From Takakia lepidozioides (taxonomy: Eukaryota; Streptophyta; Takakiopsida; Takakiales; Takakiaceae), in contig CM060732.1 of NCBI GenBank assembly GCA_030704615.1, positions 65,453,053-65,517,052 on the forward strand: 64,000 bases of DNA. Direction: 5' to 3'. Both the position numbers and the translations under genes were made by a program. Below the pieces are notes generated by a model that saw nothing but the letters and a program-made list of their open reading frames with translations, ran no database searches and was not told where the DNA came from. Below are positions 10,023 to 21,508 of the stretch, piece by piece. Within the stretch, counting starts at the first letter, position 1. Each line of letters starts with the position of its first letter.

Positions 10023-13000
10023 CTAAGAAGTTGAACTAGGGTCCTTCTTTAGCATAGCCCTAACCTCTAACTGGCTAAGGGAAGGTTGGTGGATCTCATA
10101 AGCCCCGGCGCATCCTAGATGCACGTTGTACATGAAGTACATGTGCTTACAAGGTAGATATGTTTGTTTTTTCTTCTTGACAGATAGCTCATCAAAGTCG
10201 GGACAATCACAAGATGGAAACTGACCAATGTATACATTGTAAACCAATCCTGCTCTGGTAGATCCCTCTGTTTGTAGCTGGTAAATTCTCCCATAACCTG
10301 GCTGAGGCACGTTTCTGAATCCACGAACCTCAGCAATAAGAGTCTCCGCTGACTCTTGACGACTCAAGTGTCGAGGAGTCGGATCCCGACGCCGAATGCG
10401 CACCCCATAGCATGTAGTGGGATACTTACCCACAGGAAGGACAACACCTTGATGCATATGTTGTTCCACTGGAAGTGGTCCCACATGAAAGTTCGGATCA
10501 GGAACGTTGGGAGGATGGACTAGTCGAAAACCTGCAAGGGTCAAGTTGTCCACCTCTTCTTGTGTAAGGTTGGTTCCAACCTTCACAGGCCACACGTTAG
10601 GTATACCCGGTTTTCCCAAGCAATAGGATGGCACGGTCCCTCCAACACACAACAAAACATCTGTGGGGCAAAACCAAAAAACTTGCAGTTTTGGTTCTTT
10701 CATGTTCGGTGCTAGTAACTTGCCAGTGAAGCAAGGTGCAGGACTTCCTTTACCTTTCCTGATGAGCGCTTTGCATTTATCTTTAGAAACTCCAACCAAG
10801 GCAGAACAACGAACCATGGAAGCAGGACCTGTCCGCTGAATCCTGAACAATGCATCGGAAAAGTCTTGTGTCTCTCTCACTGGATTTCCCCATTGCATTG
10901 GCTGAGGAGGGATAGCAACATGTGGATTTGTCTCACAGAAAGTCGAAGAACTAGGAATGTCATGACTTGATTTGGAGCTGACGAACCTAGATGGCTGGTG
11001 TGGACTCGGCATCCCAGTGGCGCGCACTGGAACAGTCTTTACATTCATATCACACCTCCAAGATTTGTTTGGCCCACCATGCTCATCGCCTAACTTGCGT
11101 TTGACTGGAATAGTGCAATTGTCTCCCTCCAATTGAATCCCCTTTGTGTGCATGGGTGTTCCAGCTACTATGCCACGTACAACCTTACCCATTTTTGCTG
11201 GGCTATTAGATCTAGCTGCTTGACGCAACATGAGCTCCTCTTTGTCGGGCCCCGTCCCCCATGTCTTTCCTGTGGTGTGCCTGTAAAATGTTGCCTGCTG
11301 CAAAAGAGCTCGTGACATGTCATGCATGGTGGCCTCATATAGATCCACCTTCATTTTTTTCCCATTGCCTGCTGTCTTCCACCAAGCAGAATGGACTGCC
11401 TCAGACAAATTAGTGGTAGGCATATCTGCATCTGCCTCCACATCCATGTCCTCTCTCATCCATTGGCCCCACATTCGATATCTGTAGTGCCACCATGCAA
11501 GCCATGAATCTAGTTTTGGCAGACTCTTTTCTGTGCATGCTCCTGAAGAGAGCCACCATACCCGAATTGCAATGTATGTGGTTATAGCATCCTCCAAGGT
11601 AGCACTATCTTTCCATTCATAACAGAGCTGAGTGTGCCTTTCACGGAAGTCCTCCAAGATATAGTCGTTGGTGTGTCTTCGGAGGCTTTCAGCCCAATGA
11701 TATAAACATGTTCTTTCTTTACCTTCCATTGGGACATTGGGATCAGATCCATAAACCCTTCGAACAGCAGCCCAATTCGCTCCTGCTGCATCCGCCATGA
11801 AGCCAGCAAAATTTGGTTTGTTCAAGCCAGCAAGTTTTGCTTGTTCATTGATTATCTCCCAGAATAACACCTGAGCATCTGCATCCTCTGTTTTCATATC
11901 GCAAATGGCAATGGTCATCATTCGCTTGACATATGGTTCATAGACATGACACGCAAGAGTTGTCCAATCCTTGATGCGTTTGACATGGTCAAATACTACC
12001 CAACTTGTGCGTAGATCCCCCTCACTCATGCGACGCACAAGATCAACACCACTCCCGAGACCAGCAACAGACATCTTGAAAACATGGGGGAGATGAGAAG
12101 TATGCTGGCCTGGAAGGAGATTGCTGTGAATGAAATGGTATGTACTCAGACGCTTCAACTCCAATATGGACATGATGGAATTGACACGTGCAGATGCGAC
12201 CTTGTTTTTCACATTGGGGCTACAAACATGGGCAAACTCTTCAAGAATATCTTCCAAAGCCTCTCCCTCAAGACGTACTGTCTCTGTGCCATCAGCCACA
12301 AGAACTCGATCAATCAAGAGCTTTTGGGCCATTGACAAGGAAATAGCTCCCGGGGTCGACCATGGCTTCATCTTAACGTGCTCTTGAATCATGCTTGATG
12401 CATTTTCCGTAGCCTCTCTATTCTCGCCCTTGGCACATGGATGGTTATGAAACCCAACGTGAACTGCAACACGTGTATATGTTGGAAGGGAACTTGTGAC
12501 ATAGTACATTCTTGCCCCACAATGCGCCTCACAGAAAGGTCTTTCTTTGCAGAAACTACACTTGAACTGGTTGAATGGAACTTGGGCTCCTGCAATGAAC
12601 ACCTTGTCTGCATTGCCTTCCCAATAGCGGTCATTCCGTTCTCCTTCTTTCTTGAAGAAGGGGCAAGTGCTGCTTTGACATATGAGCTTTCCAACACAAA
12701 GAACCTTACTACATTTCACATGATCTAGAACACCAGACATATTGTAGGTATTGGTCTTGCACCAAGGATGACCATCAAACTTGCGGTCCATGCCTTGGAG
12801 GGACTGTGAACCACGGTCCGTACGTAGTTTGACCACGGGGGGGAGTTCGTGGATCACTTTTCCATCAAAAGCTCGAGGAAGACACCGAACATGATGCACT
12901 GGAATGTGACTATAGTCCAAGGTAGAAAGCTCTCCTTTTGATCCATTCCTCCGAGCAATGGCCAAGATACTTAAAATGGACAACACACCAGAAGGAAATG

Positions 13001-13556
13001 CAGATGTAGCCTCCCTTGCCAGTCGTGGAGATGAAGATAAACCCCTCGCAGATTCGCAACAATCAGACGTGGTGTTGTCCAATGGAGGCTTCATGTCGTG
13101 AAGCAAGACCGTATGAGTAGATGAGGAAGGTTGAGATCCACAAAATACACTCTTAGAAACCTCAACACAATCCGAATTATGAGACCCCAAGCTCGCCGAA
13201 TCTGCAACCTCCTCCTTCAATTTACAACTCCCATTTGTCGCAGCTTGATCGTTCTTTCTTGCAATAGAAGTGTGCCTCTCATCATGTGACTGTGTATAGC
13301 TCGTACCTGTGACACGGTACTTGGAGAAAGTGTCTGGAAACAACTCCCATTGTTTTTGGCCGTCATTGAAAACTGGAAGCAACACTGTGGAGGCATCATC
13401 ATCTCCATCATCCTCCAAAAAAACTGAACCTGGAACAAGTTTGAATCTATTGCATAACCAAGGTTCTGGGATAATGCACTTGTTTCCATTGCAAGGATAA
13501 CGAACCACTTTTGCATCAGGTGGACATGAAAGCACTGCATATTTTGGTGTAGACAT
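10023..13556 (-). CDS. Mutator-like (MULE) transposase-type protein with SWIM zinc finger
   Basis: A single uninterrupted reading frame of 1177 residues with no intron. The central part has the acidic pattern of a MULE DDE transposase. D523 lies in VVFDHVKRIKDW, D589 in FAGFMADAAGANWAAVRR, then CLYHW (the family's C-x2-H-like element), and E719 in TTNLSEAVHSAWW. Upstream, near residues 240-400, a Cys/His-rich region ending in GFHNHPC resembles the WRKY-GCM1 fold of MULE N-termini. A SWIM finger is at the C-terminus: C1116-x-C1118, then C1136-x-H1138 in PCKHMYF. No terminal inverted repeats were found, so it may be an element with lost ends or a domesticated gene in the manner of FAR1/MUSTANG. 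Intactness over 3.5 kb among decayed elements suggests recent activity or selection. Exact family and DNA target are unknown. Confidence 0.8.
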   Translation of the reverse strand: MSTPKYAVLSCPPDAKVVRYPCNGNKCIIPEPWLCNRFKLVPGSVFLEDDGDDDASTVLLPVFNDGQKQWELFPDTFSKYRVTGTSYTQSHDERHTSIARKNDQAATNGSCKLKEEVADSASLGSHNSDCVEVSKSVFCGSQPSSSTHTVLLHDMKPPLDNTTSDCCESARGLSSSPRLAREATSAFPSGVLSILSILAIARRNGSKGELSTLDYSHIPVHHVRCLPRAFDGKVIHELPPVVKLRTDRGSQSLQGMDRKFDGHPWCKTNTYNMSGVLDHVKCSKVLCVGKLICQSSTCPFFKKEGERNDRYWEGNADKVFIAGAQVPFNQFKCSFCKERPFCEAHCGARMYYVTSSLPTYTRVAVHVGFHNHPCAKGENREATENASSMIQEHVKMKPWSTPGAISLSMAQKLLIDRVLVADGTETVRLEGEALEDILEEFAHVCSPNVKNKVASARVNSIMSILELKRLSTYHFIHSNLLPGQHTSHLPHVFKMSVAGLGSGVDLVRRMSEGDLRTSWVVFDHVKRIKDWTTLACHVYEPYVKRMMTIAICDMKTEDADAQVLFWEIINEQAKLAGLNKPNFAGFMADAAGANWAAVRRVYGSDPNVPMEGKERTCLYHWAESLRRHTNDYILEDFRERHTQLCYEWKDSATLEDAITTYIAIRVWWLSSGACTEKSLPKLDSWLAWWHYRYRMWGQWMREDMDVEADADMPTTNLSEAVHSAWWKTAGNGKKMKVDLYEATMHDMSRALLQQATFYRHTTGKTWGTGPDKEELMLRQAARSNSPAKMGKVVRGIVAGTPMHTKGIQLEGDNCTIPVKRKLGDEHGGPNKSWRCDMNVKTVPVRATGMPSPHQPSRFVSSKSSHDIPSSSTFCETNPHVAIPPQPMQWGNPVRETQDFSDALFRIQRTGPASMVRCSALVGVSKDKCKALIRKGKGSPAPCFTGKLLAPNMKEPKLQVFWFCPTDVLLCVGGTVPSYCLGKPGIPNVWPVKVGTNLTQEEVDNLTLAGFRLVHPPNVPDPNFHVGPLPVEQHMHQGVVLPVGKYPTTCYGVRIRRRDPTPRHLSRQESAETLIAEVRGFRNVPQPGYGRIYQLQTEGSTRAGLVYNVYIGQFPSCDCPDFDELSVKKKKQTYLPCKHMYFMYNVHLGCAGAYEIHQPSLSQLEVRAMLKKDPSSTS

Positions 13557-14229
13557 TTGGCAATGCCCTCAAAGTTTGAGAGAAGATGCAAAATGAATGA
13601 AAGCGCACATCTTGCAAGACCTTATGCAAATACATTAAATGGCTTACATTACTTATGTGTATCATCAATCCAGAAGGTCCAAATTTTTTGAGGCATGTGC
13701 TCCATCCATATTATTCTCTGACAGAAACAACTAAATGGACTATCCCCTATTTTTAAGACGACGGCGCCGTTGTTGAGATCTTCGAATCCAATGTACTGCC
13801 TTCTTCTTATGAGCATATGAAACATAAATGCTCTACATGTTTCCATTTATTTTACAACCAATCGTTGATTAATTGTCCAACTATGAACTGACACACTAGA
13901 CGGCACAATTTATTTACAATCAAATCCCATGACATGTATGTTGATTTGTTCTTTGATTACTCATGTATGAGTAATGAGTACAAGTATTTGTGGCGACAAT
14001 TGGCTCTAAAACCAATAAATTGATTAAGACACCCATAACAAAATATTTAGTTACTTTATCACTTACTTTATATTGTATTATGAAGGCGCCGCCACAAAGT
14101 AACATGTCAATCGTACAACCATCTTCTGAGGATCCACGTGTAACCCATGTAGTCCAAAAAACACTAACGCCAGAGTGTATAAAAAATGTTCACATTTTAG
14201 ATTTGGCCAATTTGGCCTTTTTAAGGCCT

Positions 14230-14332
14230 TAGCCTTCGCCCTCCTTTCCCCCCGCTCTCCTTGGCGGGGGCAGGTTTGAACCCGCAACCTAGTGGAAAAT
14301 ACACCACAACCTTACCAACAAGCCATGCTCTA
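14230..14332 (-). mobile_element. tRNA-derived SINE (head region)
   Basis: Read on the minus strand, this has a pol III box A (GCATGGCTTGTTGGTAAGG, 14331-14313) and a box B (GGTTGCGGGTTCAAACCTG, 14287-14269) at tRNA-like spacing. The intervening and flanking sequence does not fold as a normal tRNA. It sits upstream of the ParB-like/methyltransferase gene. Confidence 0.6.
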
Positions 14333-14616
14333 TTCAATGAAACAACCTCTACTTTTTTGTTAATAAACTGTTTCTTTTCAGTTAAACTTGTTGCCATTAC
14401 TACATGACTAACCCGGTATCATTACTACACTAACGTAGTCTAGTATACTTGCACATTATCCCTTGCCACTCCCCCAAACAAACACACACAAACTACACAA
14501 GTACTTAATACGTCTCTAGTCTCTACACCCTGGAGACTCCCGTTGCGAAGAGGAGACGGAGGCGCCGCATCTCGGCCTTATACTATACCACCCCGAGGCA
14601 ACGAGCTGTTGCGGCG

Positions 14617-17600
14617 ATGGGGAGGAAGAAGGACACTCGAGGGGGAGGCGTTGCTGGTGGTGGTGGTGATGGTAGAGGCAAGCTGCGGACGGAGAAGGTA
14701 AGCTGTAGTTTTGTTTTTTTTCATGACCTGCACTTAGGCATATGCGCCATCGCATAAGCCCCACCAATCTGCTCCTTATCTAGCACATCCGCCGGCGCAG
14801 ATGCCTAAGTCACTTCAAGTCTCACAAGTTTGCGAATCTCCACACATACACACAACCGTCTCCGCCGGCGGAGACAGCTCATTCCCCTTGGTTTTTTCTG
14901 ATGCTTGGAAGGGCTGGGCTGCCACCTCCGCCGGCGCATACCGTTGGAGCTGGGATGCTCGCATGTTTCAGGAAGTGCTCCTCTACTCCCATCCCGTTTA
15001 TTTTTTTGCATGCTCATACGTTGCTGATGCTCCGAGCGGGTTGGGCTGGCGTATCCGCTGGCGCATACCTGTGCAGCAGGGCTGCTCAAATGTTTCAGGA
15101 AATTCTCCCCTTTTCCATCTTCTTTGTTTTTCCGCATGCTGATGCTCCGAGTGGGCTGCGCTGGCATATCCGCCGGCGCATACCCATTGAGTACATTTTT
15201 TTTTGCTCAGATCATAGGTTTCAGGAACCTCCTGCAAGCGTCTCCACCGGCGGAGACACTTGGAGCTTGGTTTTTTTTGCATATTCCCTGTGTTACGGAA
15301 GCTCCAAAGCGCCAAGGCTGCCACCTCTGTCAACACAGACCCGTGCAGCAGGGCTGCTCACATATTTCAGGAAGTTCTCCCCCCCTTCCATCTCTTTTGT
15401 TTCTCCGCATTCTCATAAGTTGTTGATGCTCCGAGCGGGCTGGGCTGCCATATCCGCCGGCGCATACCCATTGAGCACAATCTTTTTTTGCTTAGCTCCT
15501 AGGTTTCAGGAACCTCATGCAAGCATCTCCGCCGGCGGAGATGCTTGGAGCTTGGTTTTTTGTTGTATATTCCTTGTGTTACGTAAGCTCCAAAGTGTCG
15601 AGGCTGCCACCTCCGTCGGCGCAGACGCTTGGGGAACCTTCCCTATTTTGGTTGATCACAGTATTCAAGTATCTCAAAGCTTCTACGTTGCCACCTCCAC
15701 AACTCCACATGCTTCCATAGGCCTAGTTTGATCTTTCAAGGTGCTCCTGTATGTTTGGCTACAACCTCCCTTCCATGGTATGCGCCGGCGCATATGCTTG
15801 GAGCTCCTTGAGCAAAAATTTCTTCAAGGGCCTCAAATCTTGTCAAATTTTGAGTTGGTTGCACATATGTGTCATATGCGCCGGCGTAGGTGGTCGGAGG
15901 TCCTCTGTCGGGATGCTCACGCCTGTATTCTGCTGCAAGTTGTAAGCTTTGAAAGACAAGGATATTCATGGAATTAGTTGACTATCCAAATTCATTTGTT
16001 TTCTTCATGCAACCATGACACTGAACTGCTCTTTTTACATATTATACATTCACACATGTGCTCTTCTCATACACTGACATCTTGAACTGTTTTGGTCTAT
16101 GGAATTAGGAAATTACTACTACAACTGAAGCTGTGGAGGCCGGGACGCTTGCAACCATTATTGACGACATTGATGCAGGGAATTGGGGGGCAGATGAGTA
16201 TGAAGAGGATACAACATCTAGTGATCCTCTTTCTCTAGATGCCAAACAGGCAATTATTCTGGAAAAGAAACAAGATCTGAATGTAACTTTCAGGTCCCTC
16301 CTCATTGAGGATGGAGTTATGGACATTCCATTGTGTCGCATGATTTCTATGCAGGTTGTTAGGCCCGCCCTTGCCAACGACATCCTAAAGCTTAGAGGAG
16401 ACTTCTATTCTGGATACCATCCAGGAGCAGCCGTGTTCTATGTTTCTGTTGAGGGGATTGATGGATCTACTATAGATGTAGGTCCTGATATCATCTCTAC
16501 ATGGGATAGTCATTGGAAAATAGTCAATGATGAGTTTGAGAAGTATCTTGAGTCCAAGCCAAAGTTGCATCATCTTCGGGGAAGATGTTTCATGTCTGGG
16601 ATGGGAATCATAGGCTTCAAGCATGGTATCCCTATATCAATGAAGTTCATGGGGCCAACTTGTCAAGACATGTCTGTGTGACAAGTTGGGTGCTCAATGC
16701 GGACATTGAAAATCGTGGTTCCCTCAGGTCCATCATGGATGGAGTGAATGTGTGAGTTTCCTTTCTATTCTTCATTTACTTTCATGTTCAATGTTGTCAT
16801 GTTCTTGCTCAATGGATGTACATATACACATCTTCTTTCTAATGATCATATTTATATGTGCAGGGCAACAGAGAGGGCACATGTTACATCCAAATTTGTG
16901 CACTTGGTTTGCAAGGTCAATATGATTGGCCTTACACCTGTCTCTGAATGGAAGAATGTATTGAGGAAAGAGCAATACGACGAATGCATCAAGAAAGCAG
17001 GAAAGACTTGGTATAACCTGACAGTCCATGCAATGACAGAGATTTTGTACAAGGTAACATCATGTCTTAACCAAGTTTCATTCTTTGCATCCATAGACAA
17101 GATTCACCTCTGGTTCATGTTATGAACTGTTTTGGTTCTTTTGGCAGCATGATATTGTTGAGGCCCAACGCATGGCGGGGGAAGCTTACAAACTTGCTGA
17201 GGGGCCAAAGAGTCAAGAGGGCCTTGAAGATACAATGAGACAGGCTGGATTGAAAGCAAGGGAGCAACACAAGAGTCAGCTTGTGAAGTTGCTTCCTATT
17301 GCTGATCCAACCCTTGGAGAGGGGTTTCTCCAAGAACTTAAACTGCATTGGTCACGTGTAAAGGCAGGATCAGAGGAAATGACCCAAGAGAAAATGGTGA
17401 ACATTGCTACCGCCCGGGTGGATCCTGAAGAAAAGGTGGAATGGCTACATATATGGAATGGAGACCAAACACTTCACGACCGTAATTTTTTTCCACCCGG
17501 GCCTATCAGTGGGCCAACACTTGATCCTTGGCTGAATAGAAGGACTTTTTGGTGGCAGGTACATATACAATCACTATCTTCTCAATGCAATTAATTCATT

Positions 17601-20257
17601 TTGTTGATGACACATTAACATAGTTATTTAACTGACTGTATTTTTTGGCAGCTTCGCAAGGTTGCCTTGGCTCAGTTTGCCTTGTACACCACTCAGCTTG
17701 GCCAATTTCATGTTGCCTTGGAGGAAGGAGAGAGTGAGAGTCTGGGAGACTACATGGATACATGGAAGATGACTCATTTCAATGAGTTGTTTCATAGAGA
17801 GTTCTCATTGCCAAAGGGGCCATTCAGAGGCAATGATTGGGAACAACAAACAGGTGGGGAGAAGGTGGTGAGACGGATTTTATTCAGGTACCATCTTTCC
17901 ATTGCATTGTACATGGATAGTGTATACACCTTGTAAGTCAAAAATGTCTATGCTTCAAGTATTTTTCTAGTACATTGGGATATACATGTTTCTTAATGTG
18001 CTTGTTCAATTGTTGAACAGGTTGCATAAATATTTGTCTCCACAATAACTTTGAATGTGTTTGTATTTTAGGTACATGAGATTTGTGCTTGTACCGAGTG
18101 ATCGACTTAAGGCTGAGCCCAAGTTTCTGATGGCCTGGAAGTTTGGTGCTCAACAAGCTTCCATGTACACACCTGCAATTGAGGAAGATTGGGGTGTGGA
18201 ACACCGGGAAGGGGGGGTTGGTATTTGGATATGCCCAAGGGTACTATCCCCTATGCAGAAATGGGACTTCATAAGGAATGTGTTCGCAGGCAGTCAGTGA
18301 GTGATGAAGGGGGTATCTCCACTGAAGTCCCTGTTCTTGATCTGGAGCATGCAGAACAGATTGCTACACAGGCCGCTGACGCTGTAGCCCAAGTGGTCCC
18401 TGCCGTTGTGGGTGTACCAAAACGCAAATCACGAAAAAGAAAAGGTGCGGATGTCAATGCAGGTGTGGCCCCCAATGCAGGTGTGGCTTCTATTGCTGGT
18501 CCTATTGGTAGTTCTTCACATCCTTCAAATCAGTTGGTTGTAGTGCCTGCACCTACTACTCGAGGAAACAAGCCAAAGGCAGGCGAACATCCTTACAGTG
18601 CAGTGTCATTTTCTGGTGGTGCACCTAGCATGTATCGCATGAAGATCATGCCTACTCATTTCATTGATATGGTGGAGGCCTCAAGTACATCTCCTGATGC
18701 GACCTTGAAAGAGCTCATGGAGTTCTTAAAAAATGTGAGTTTCCCCCAACAAACAAACTTGAATGTAAGGAATTCTTCGATGTTTTTATATCCTCATCAT
18801 CCGGCTATTGACTCCTACATTTTCTGTATGTTGTTTGCAGTTGCCAGGAACTTGGTCTAGTGTTGTGGATGGAAAAAACGTGCATGTGGCTGTGGACATG
18901 ATCATCGTGGACTGCCCAACAGGAATGCCTGTACAGGGCTGTTTGGATGGTGTACAGGTTCCTCCCTGGAATGCTTTTGATAAACGGTATTGGGAGTATG
19001 CATTCTCCATTGCTAATGACCTGTTGGATGACAATGGATGCTTGGTGTTTTTGCAGGGCTCCGATGATTCATTTGCATTGGAGCTCTTTTCTTACTCCAG
19101 GGGCAGCTCTATTTCCGTATTATCAAGGAAATATACTTGCATCAATACCACCCCTCTACACACTCAGACAGGAAAGGTAAAAATCATCCCTCTTCAATAT
19201 CTCATTGTTTGATGTTTCATCTTCCTACTCTCATACATATTATTAAACCATCCGGGTGCACTGTTTTTGTGGAAATGGCACGTCTAACAGACCATGTTCT
19301 TCCACGCCCATGTCCTCACCAAGCAAGGAGGACTATTCAAACTGCGTGAGTCTGGCAAAGTTGTGGACCCCCTTGCAGACCCTGTTGAGTTGGATGCCAT
19401 CTACAACCACATTCCAGATGTTGCACTACCCATGCAAACTCCTCAACAAGCCTGGAGGGGTGCGCGAGACCGTAGTCCCGCCTTCATGCAAGTGTTGTTG
19501 GAGACATGCTCACCTCCTGGCTCCCGCATTTTGGATCTCACAGCTGGCACAGGTTTGCATTGGTCTCCATTTTGTAATTAAAATCTTCTGAGCTGATTCA
19601 TGATCATTAACTGTTATCCGATATAATATCATCATTGCATGTTTTTTTCCTGCAAGTTCTACATTTATTGCTGCCCGCGAGTCTGGACGTCACGTATTTG
19701 GTCTTGAGGGGGACCAGACGTTGTATGCAGCACGTCTCTCTGCACTTCAAAATACTCAACCCGTTTTGGTTTCATCTGTGGTAACTCCAACCATTCAACG
19801 TCCTGTGAGTTTGTTGGAACCCCCGCTCCTAAGGTGGCGCGCAAGCTTGGTCTTCATCTCGGCAGTACTTCCTAGTGAGTATGTCTCGCCTCCATTCCCT
19901 TTGTTGCAATCTCTATATTATTTGCAAAGCAAACCATTCCCATTTGATTTGTTAACATAAGTATACATGTATGTGTGATGCAGTGATGGGATTGTGCGGA
20001 CCATCTACGATAGTCTACCCCAAAGTCCTCTTTCATCGTTTTATCTACCTTCGTATGCCGAGTCCCAAGCTTTGCATTCAATACATCAACAACGTGATGT
20101 AGGTCTTTCCAATGATCTCTTGTTTGACCGAAGAGCAGCTATTGTTGGACAATCTGTGGATAGGTTGCGTAGAGTTGAGGCTTTCATGGATGTGTATGCC
20201 TCTGAATCACAGGCTTATGACACGGATGATGAAGTATCAGCTGATGATGTTATGTAG
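14617..20257 (+). CDS. ParB-like domain fused to class-beta amino-methyltransferase, ten exons, four -1 lesions
   Basis: Exons: 14617-14697, 16109-16751, 16864-17053, 17148-17558, 17652-17887, 18072-18734, 18841-19176, 19291-19552, 19656-19874 and 19984-20257. Allowing one missing base in each of exons 2, 6 and 9 and at the exon 9 acceptor, all phases fit and give 1105 residues. Residues 100-200 resemble the ParB/sulfiredoxin fold, with MQVVRPALANDILKLRGDFY and HVWDGNHRLQAW (DGNHR 192-196). A basic stretch KRKSRKRKG near 637 could be a nuclear signal. The C-terminus has methyltransferase motifs in class-beta order: VDMIIVDCPTG (766, in the place of DPPY) before ILDLTAGTG (about 934-942) and FIAARESGRHVFGLEGD. 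Such enzymes methylate N6-adenine or N4-cytosine. The altered motif IV makes activity uncertain. Fusions of this kind are known in prokaryotes and phages. I know of none characterised in plants. It could be a host gene, a transposon-borne gene or a recent pseudogene. Confidence 0.75.
14786..15893. repeat. Intronic array around the palindrome CGCCGGCG
   Basis: Intron 1 of the ParB-like/methyltransferase gene holds about 11 copies of CCGCCGGCG or a one-base variant. They occur near 14789, 14860, 14927, 15050, 15168, 15240, 15450, 15530, 15610, 15785 and 15880. They come in two flavours, TCTCCGCCGGCGGAGA (fully palindromic) and TATCCGCCGGCGCATA. They are embedded in partly duplicated blocks of about 270-300 bp that share GTTTCAGGAA and GCTCCGAGCGGGCTGGGCTG. 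Open frames through the block encode repeated SAGAY/SAGGD peptides and are probably artefacts. Confidence 0.75.
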
Positions 20258-20612
20258 GTAATTAGAAATTACATATACAATACATTGTCCTCATTGTCAG
20301 TCCGAATTTTTTGTTATTTTTTATGATACATGTATTTCTCTCTAGTGTAAGGTAAAACAAATGGGGCAAATGACATGGTGTTGAAATCAGATTTCATGTT
20401 ATCTTCCTGTCATTTGATTTATCTATGTAATAGTTTGTACATAGATCTCTACTGCATTTCATAGATCCCTTTACCTTAATGCAAGTTCGACATGCACAGC
20501 ACTATCAAATTTCATCATTAGTAAGATCAACCCTTATGAGTATTGTGGCATGTTATGTACACACAGGGTGACTATCTTTATCTCATTAGTGTTTCATTTC
20601 ATTAGTGTTTCA

Positions 20613-20700
20613 AGTCTGAATGGGTAGTGTAGTGGTATGAACTAGGCTTGATACCCGATAGGTTGTGGATTCTATCTCTGATGGACATTATGTTTTTGTA
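20613..20700 (+). mobile_element. Possible tRNA-derived SINE
   Basis: GGGTAGTGTAGTGGTATGAA at about 20621 resembles a box A, and GGTTGTGGATTCTATC at about 20660 a degenerate box B. An A-rich stretch follows. The match is weak and only the spacing supports it. Confidence 0.35.
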
Positions 20701-21508
20701 AAATAAAAATGTTTCAGAAGATAGATATATAGATACTGCAAAACCTATGTAACAAAGCTCCCTAGCATTGTCAAGCTCCCTAGCATTCCCTTAGCATTGC
20801 TCCATTCTGAACTTCAAACTAGACTCCCACCATTGGAAGAGCCCGTACCTTCACCATTTGTATCTAACAAGGAGCCGTGCCTCGTCACTTTTTAATTTTT
20901 CGACCTTTTTTCTCATGTTGGAAAGCCATAAAAGCAACATGTTCATCTCCCATTCCTACACTCACCCATGTGGAATAATAATACAATGAATATGAAATAT
21001 TCTATATAGAATATTCTTATTCCATCCTTTGATATTTTGACTATGGACCCTAAGATTAGATGAATCACAATTATTTATTTATTTTTGGGTACCCTTATTT
21101 AAGTGTTGTGCATATAAAATTGTTCCTATGCATATCTAAAATTTGTATGCACGCATACATTCCTCCATATGCATGCATTTGTGTGCGCATATAGTATAGG
21201 CTACCTCCTCTTAGCTTGCCAAATACGTCAGTGACCTTGGTTTAAGTAGGCTGACCCTCCTTCAACTTGGCCAGCTAATTGTTAAAAATAGGCTGGATGA
21301 TGTATGGCAGCGTTCATCCAATTACTCACTTCACTACATTTATTGATTTTACAGCTTATCCAATGAATGAAATCTGCACACCCACCCATTATTCATTACC
21401 TACGCTGAACGGATGAATTCTTGTGTTCACCATCCACTCCTCGTCCATTCCGACATATCCATCTTCCTCGCATCTTTGTCCGAAGATTTTCACGGAGCCC
21501 GACATTAC

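Noticed and set aside
14901-15731. 276-codon open frame on the plus strand with repeated SAGAY/SAGGD peptides
   Set aside because: It runs through the CGCCGGCG repeat blocks of intron 1 of the fusion gene. The peptide repeats simply mirror the DNA repeats, and other frames are also open.
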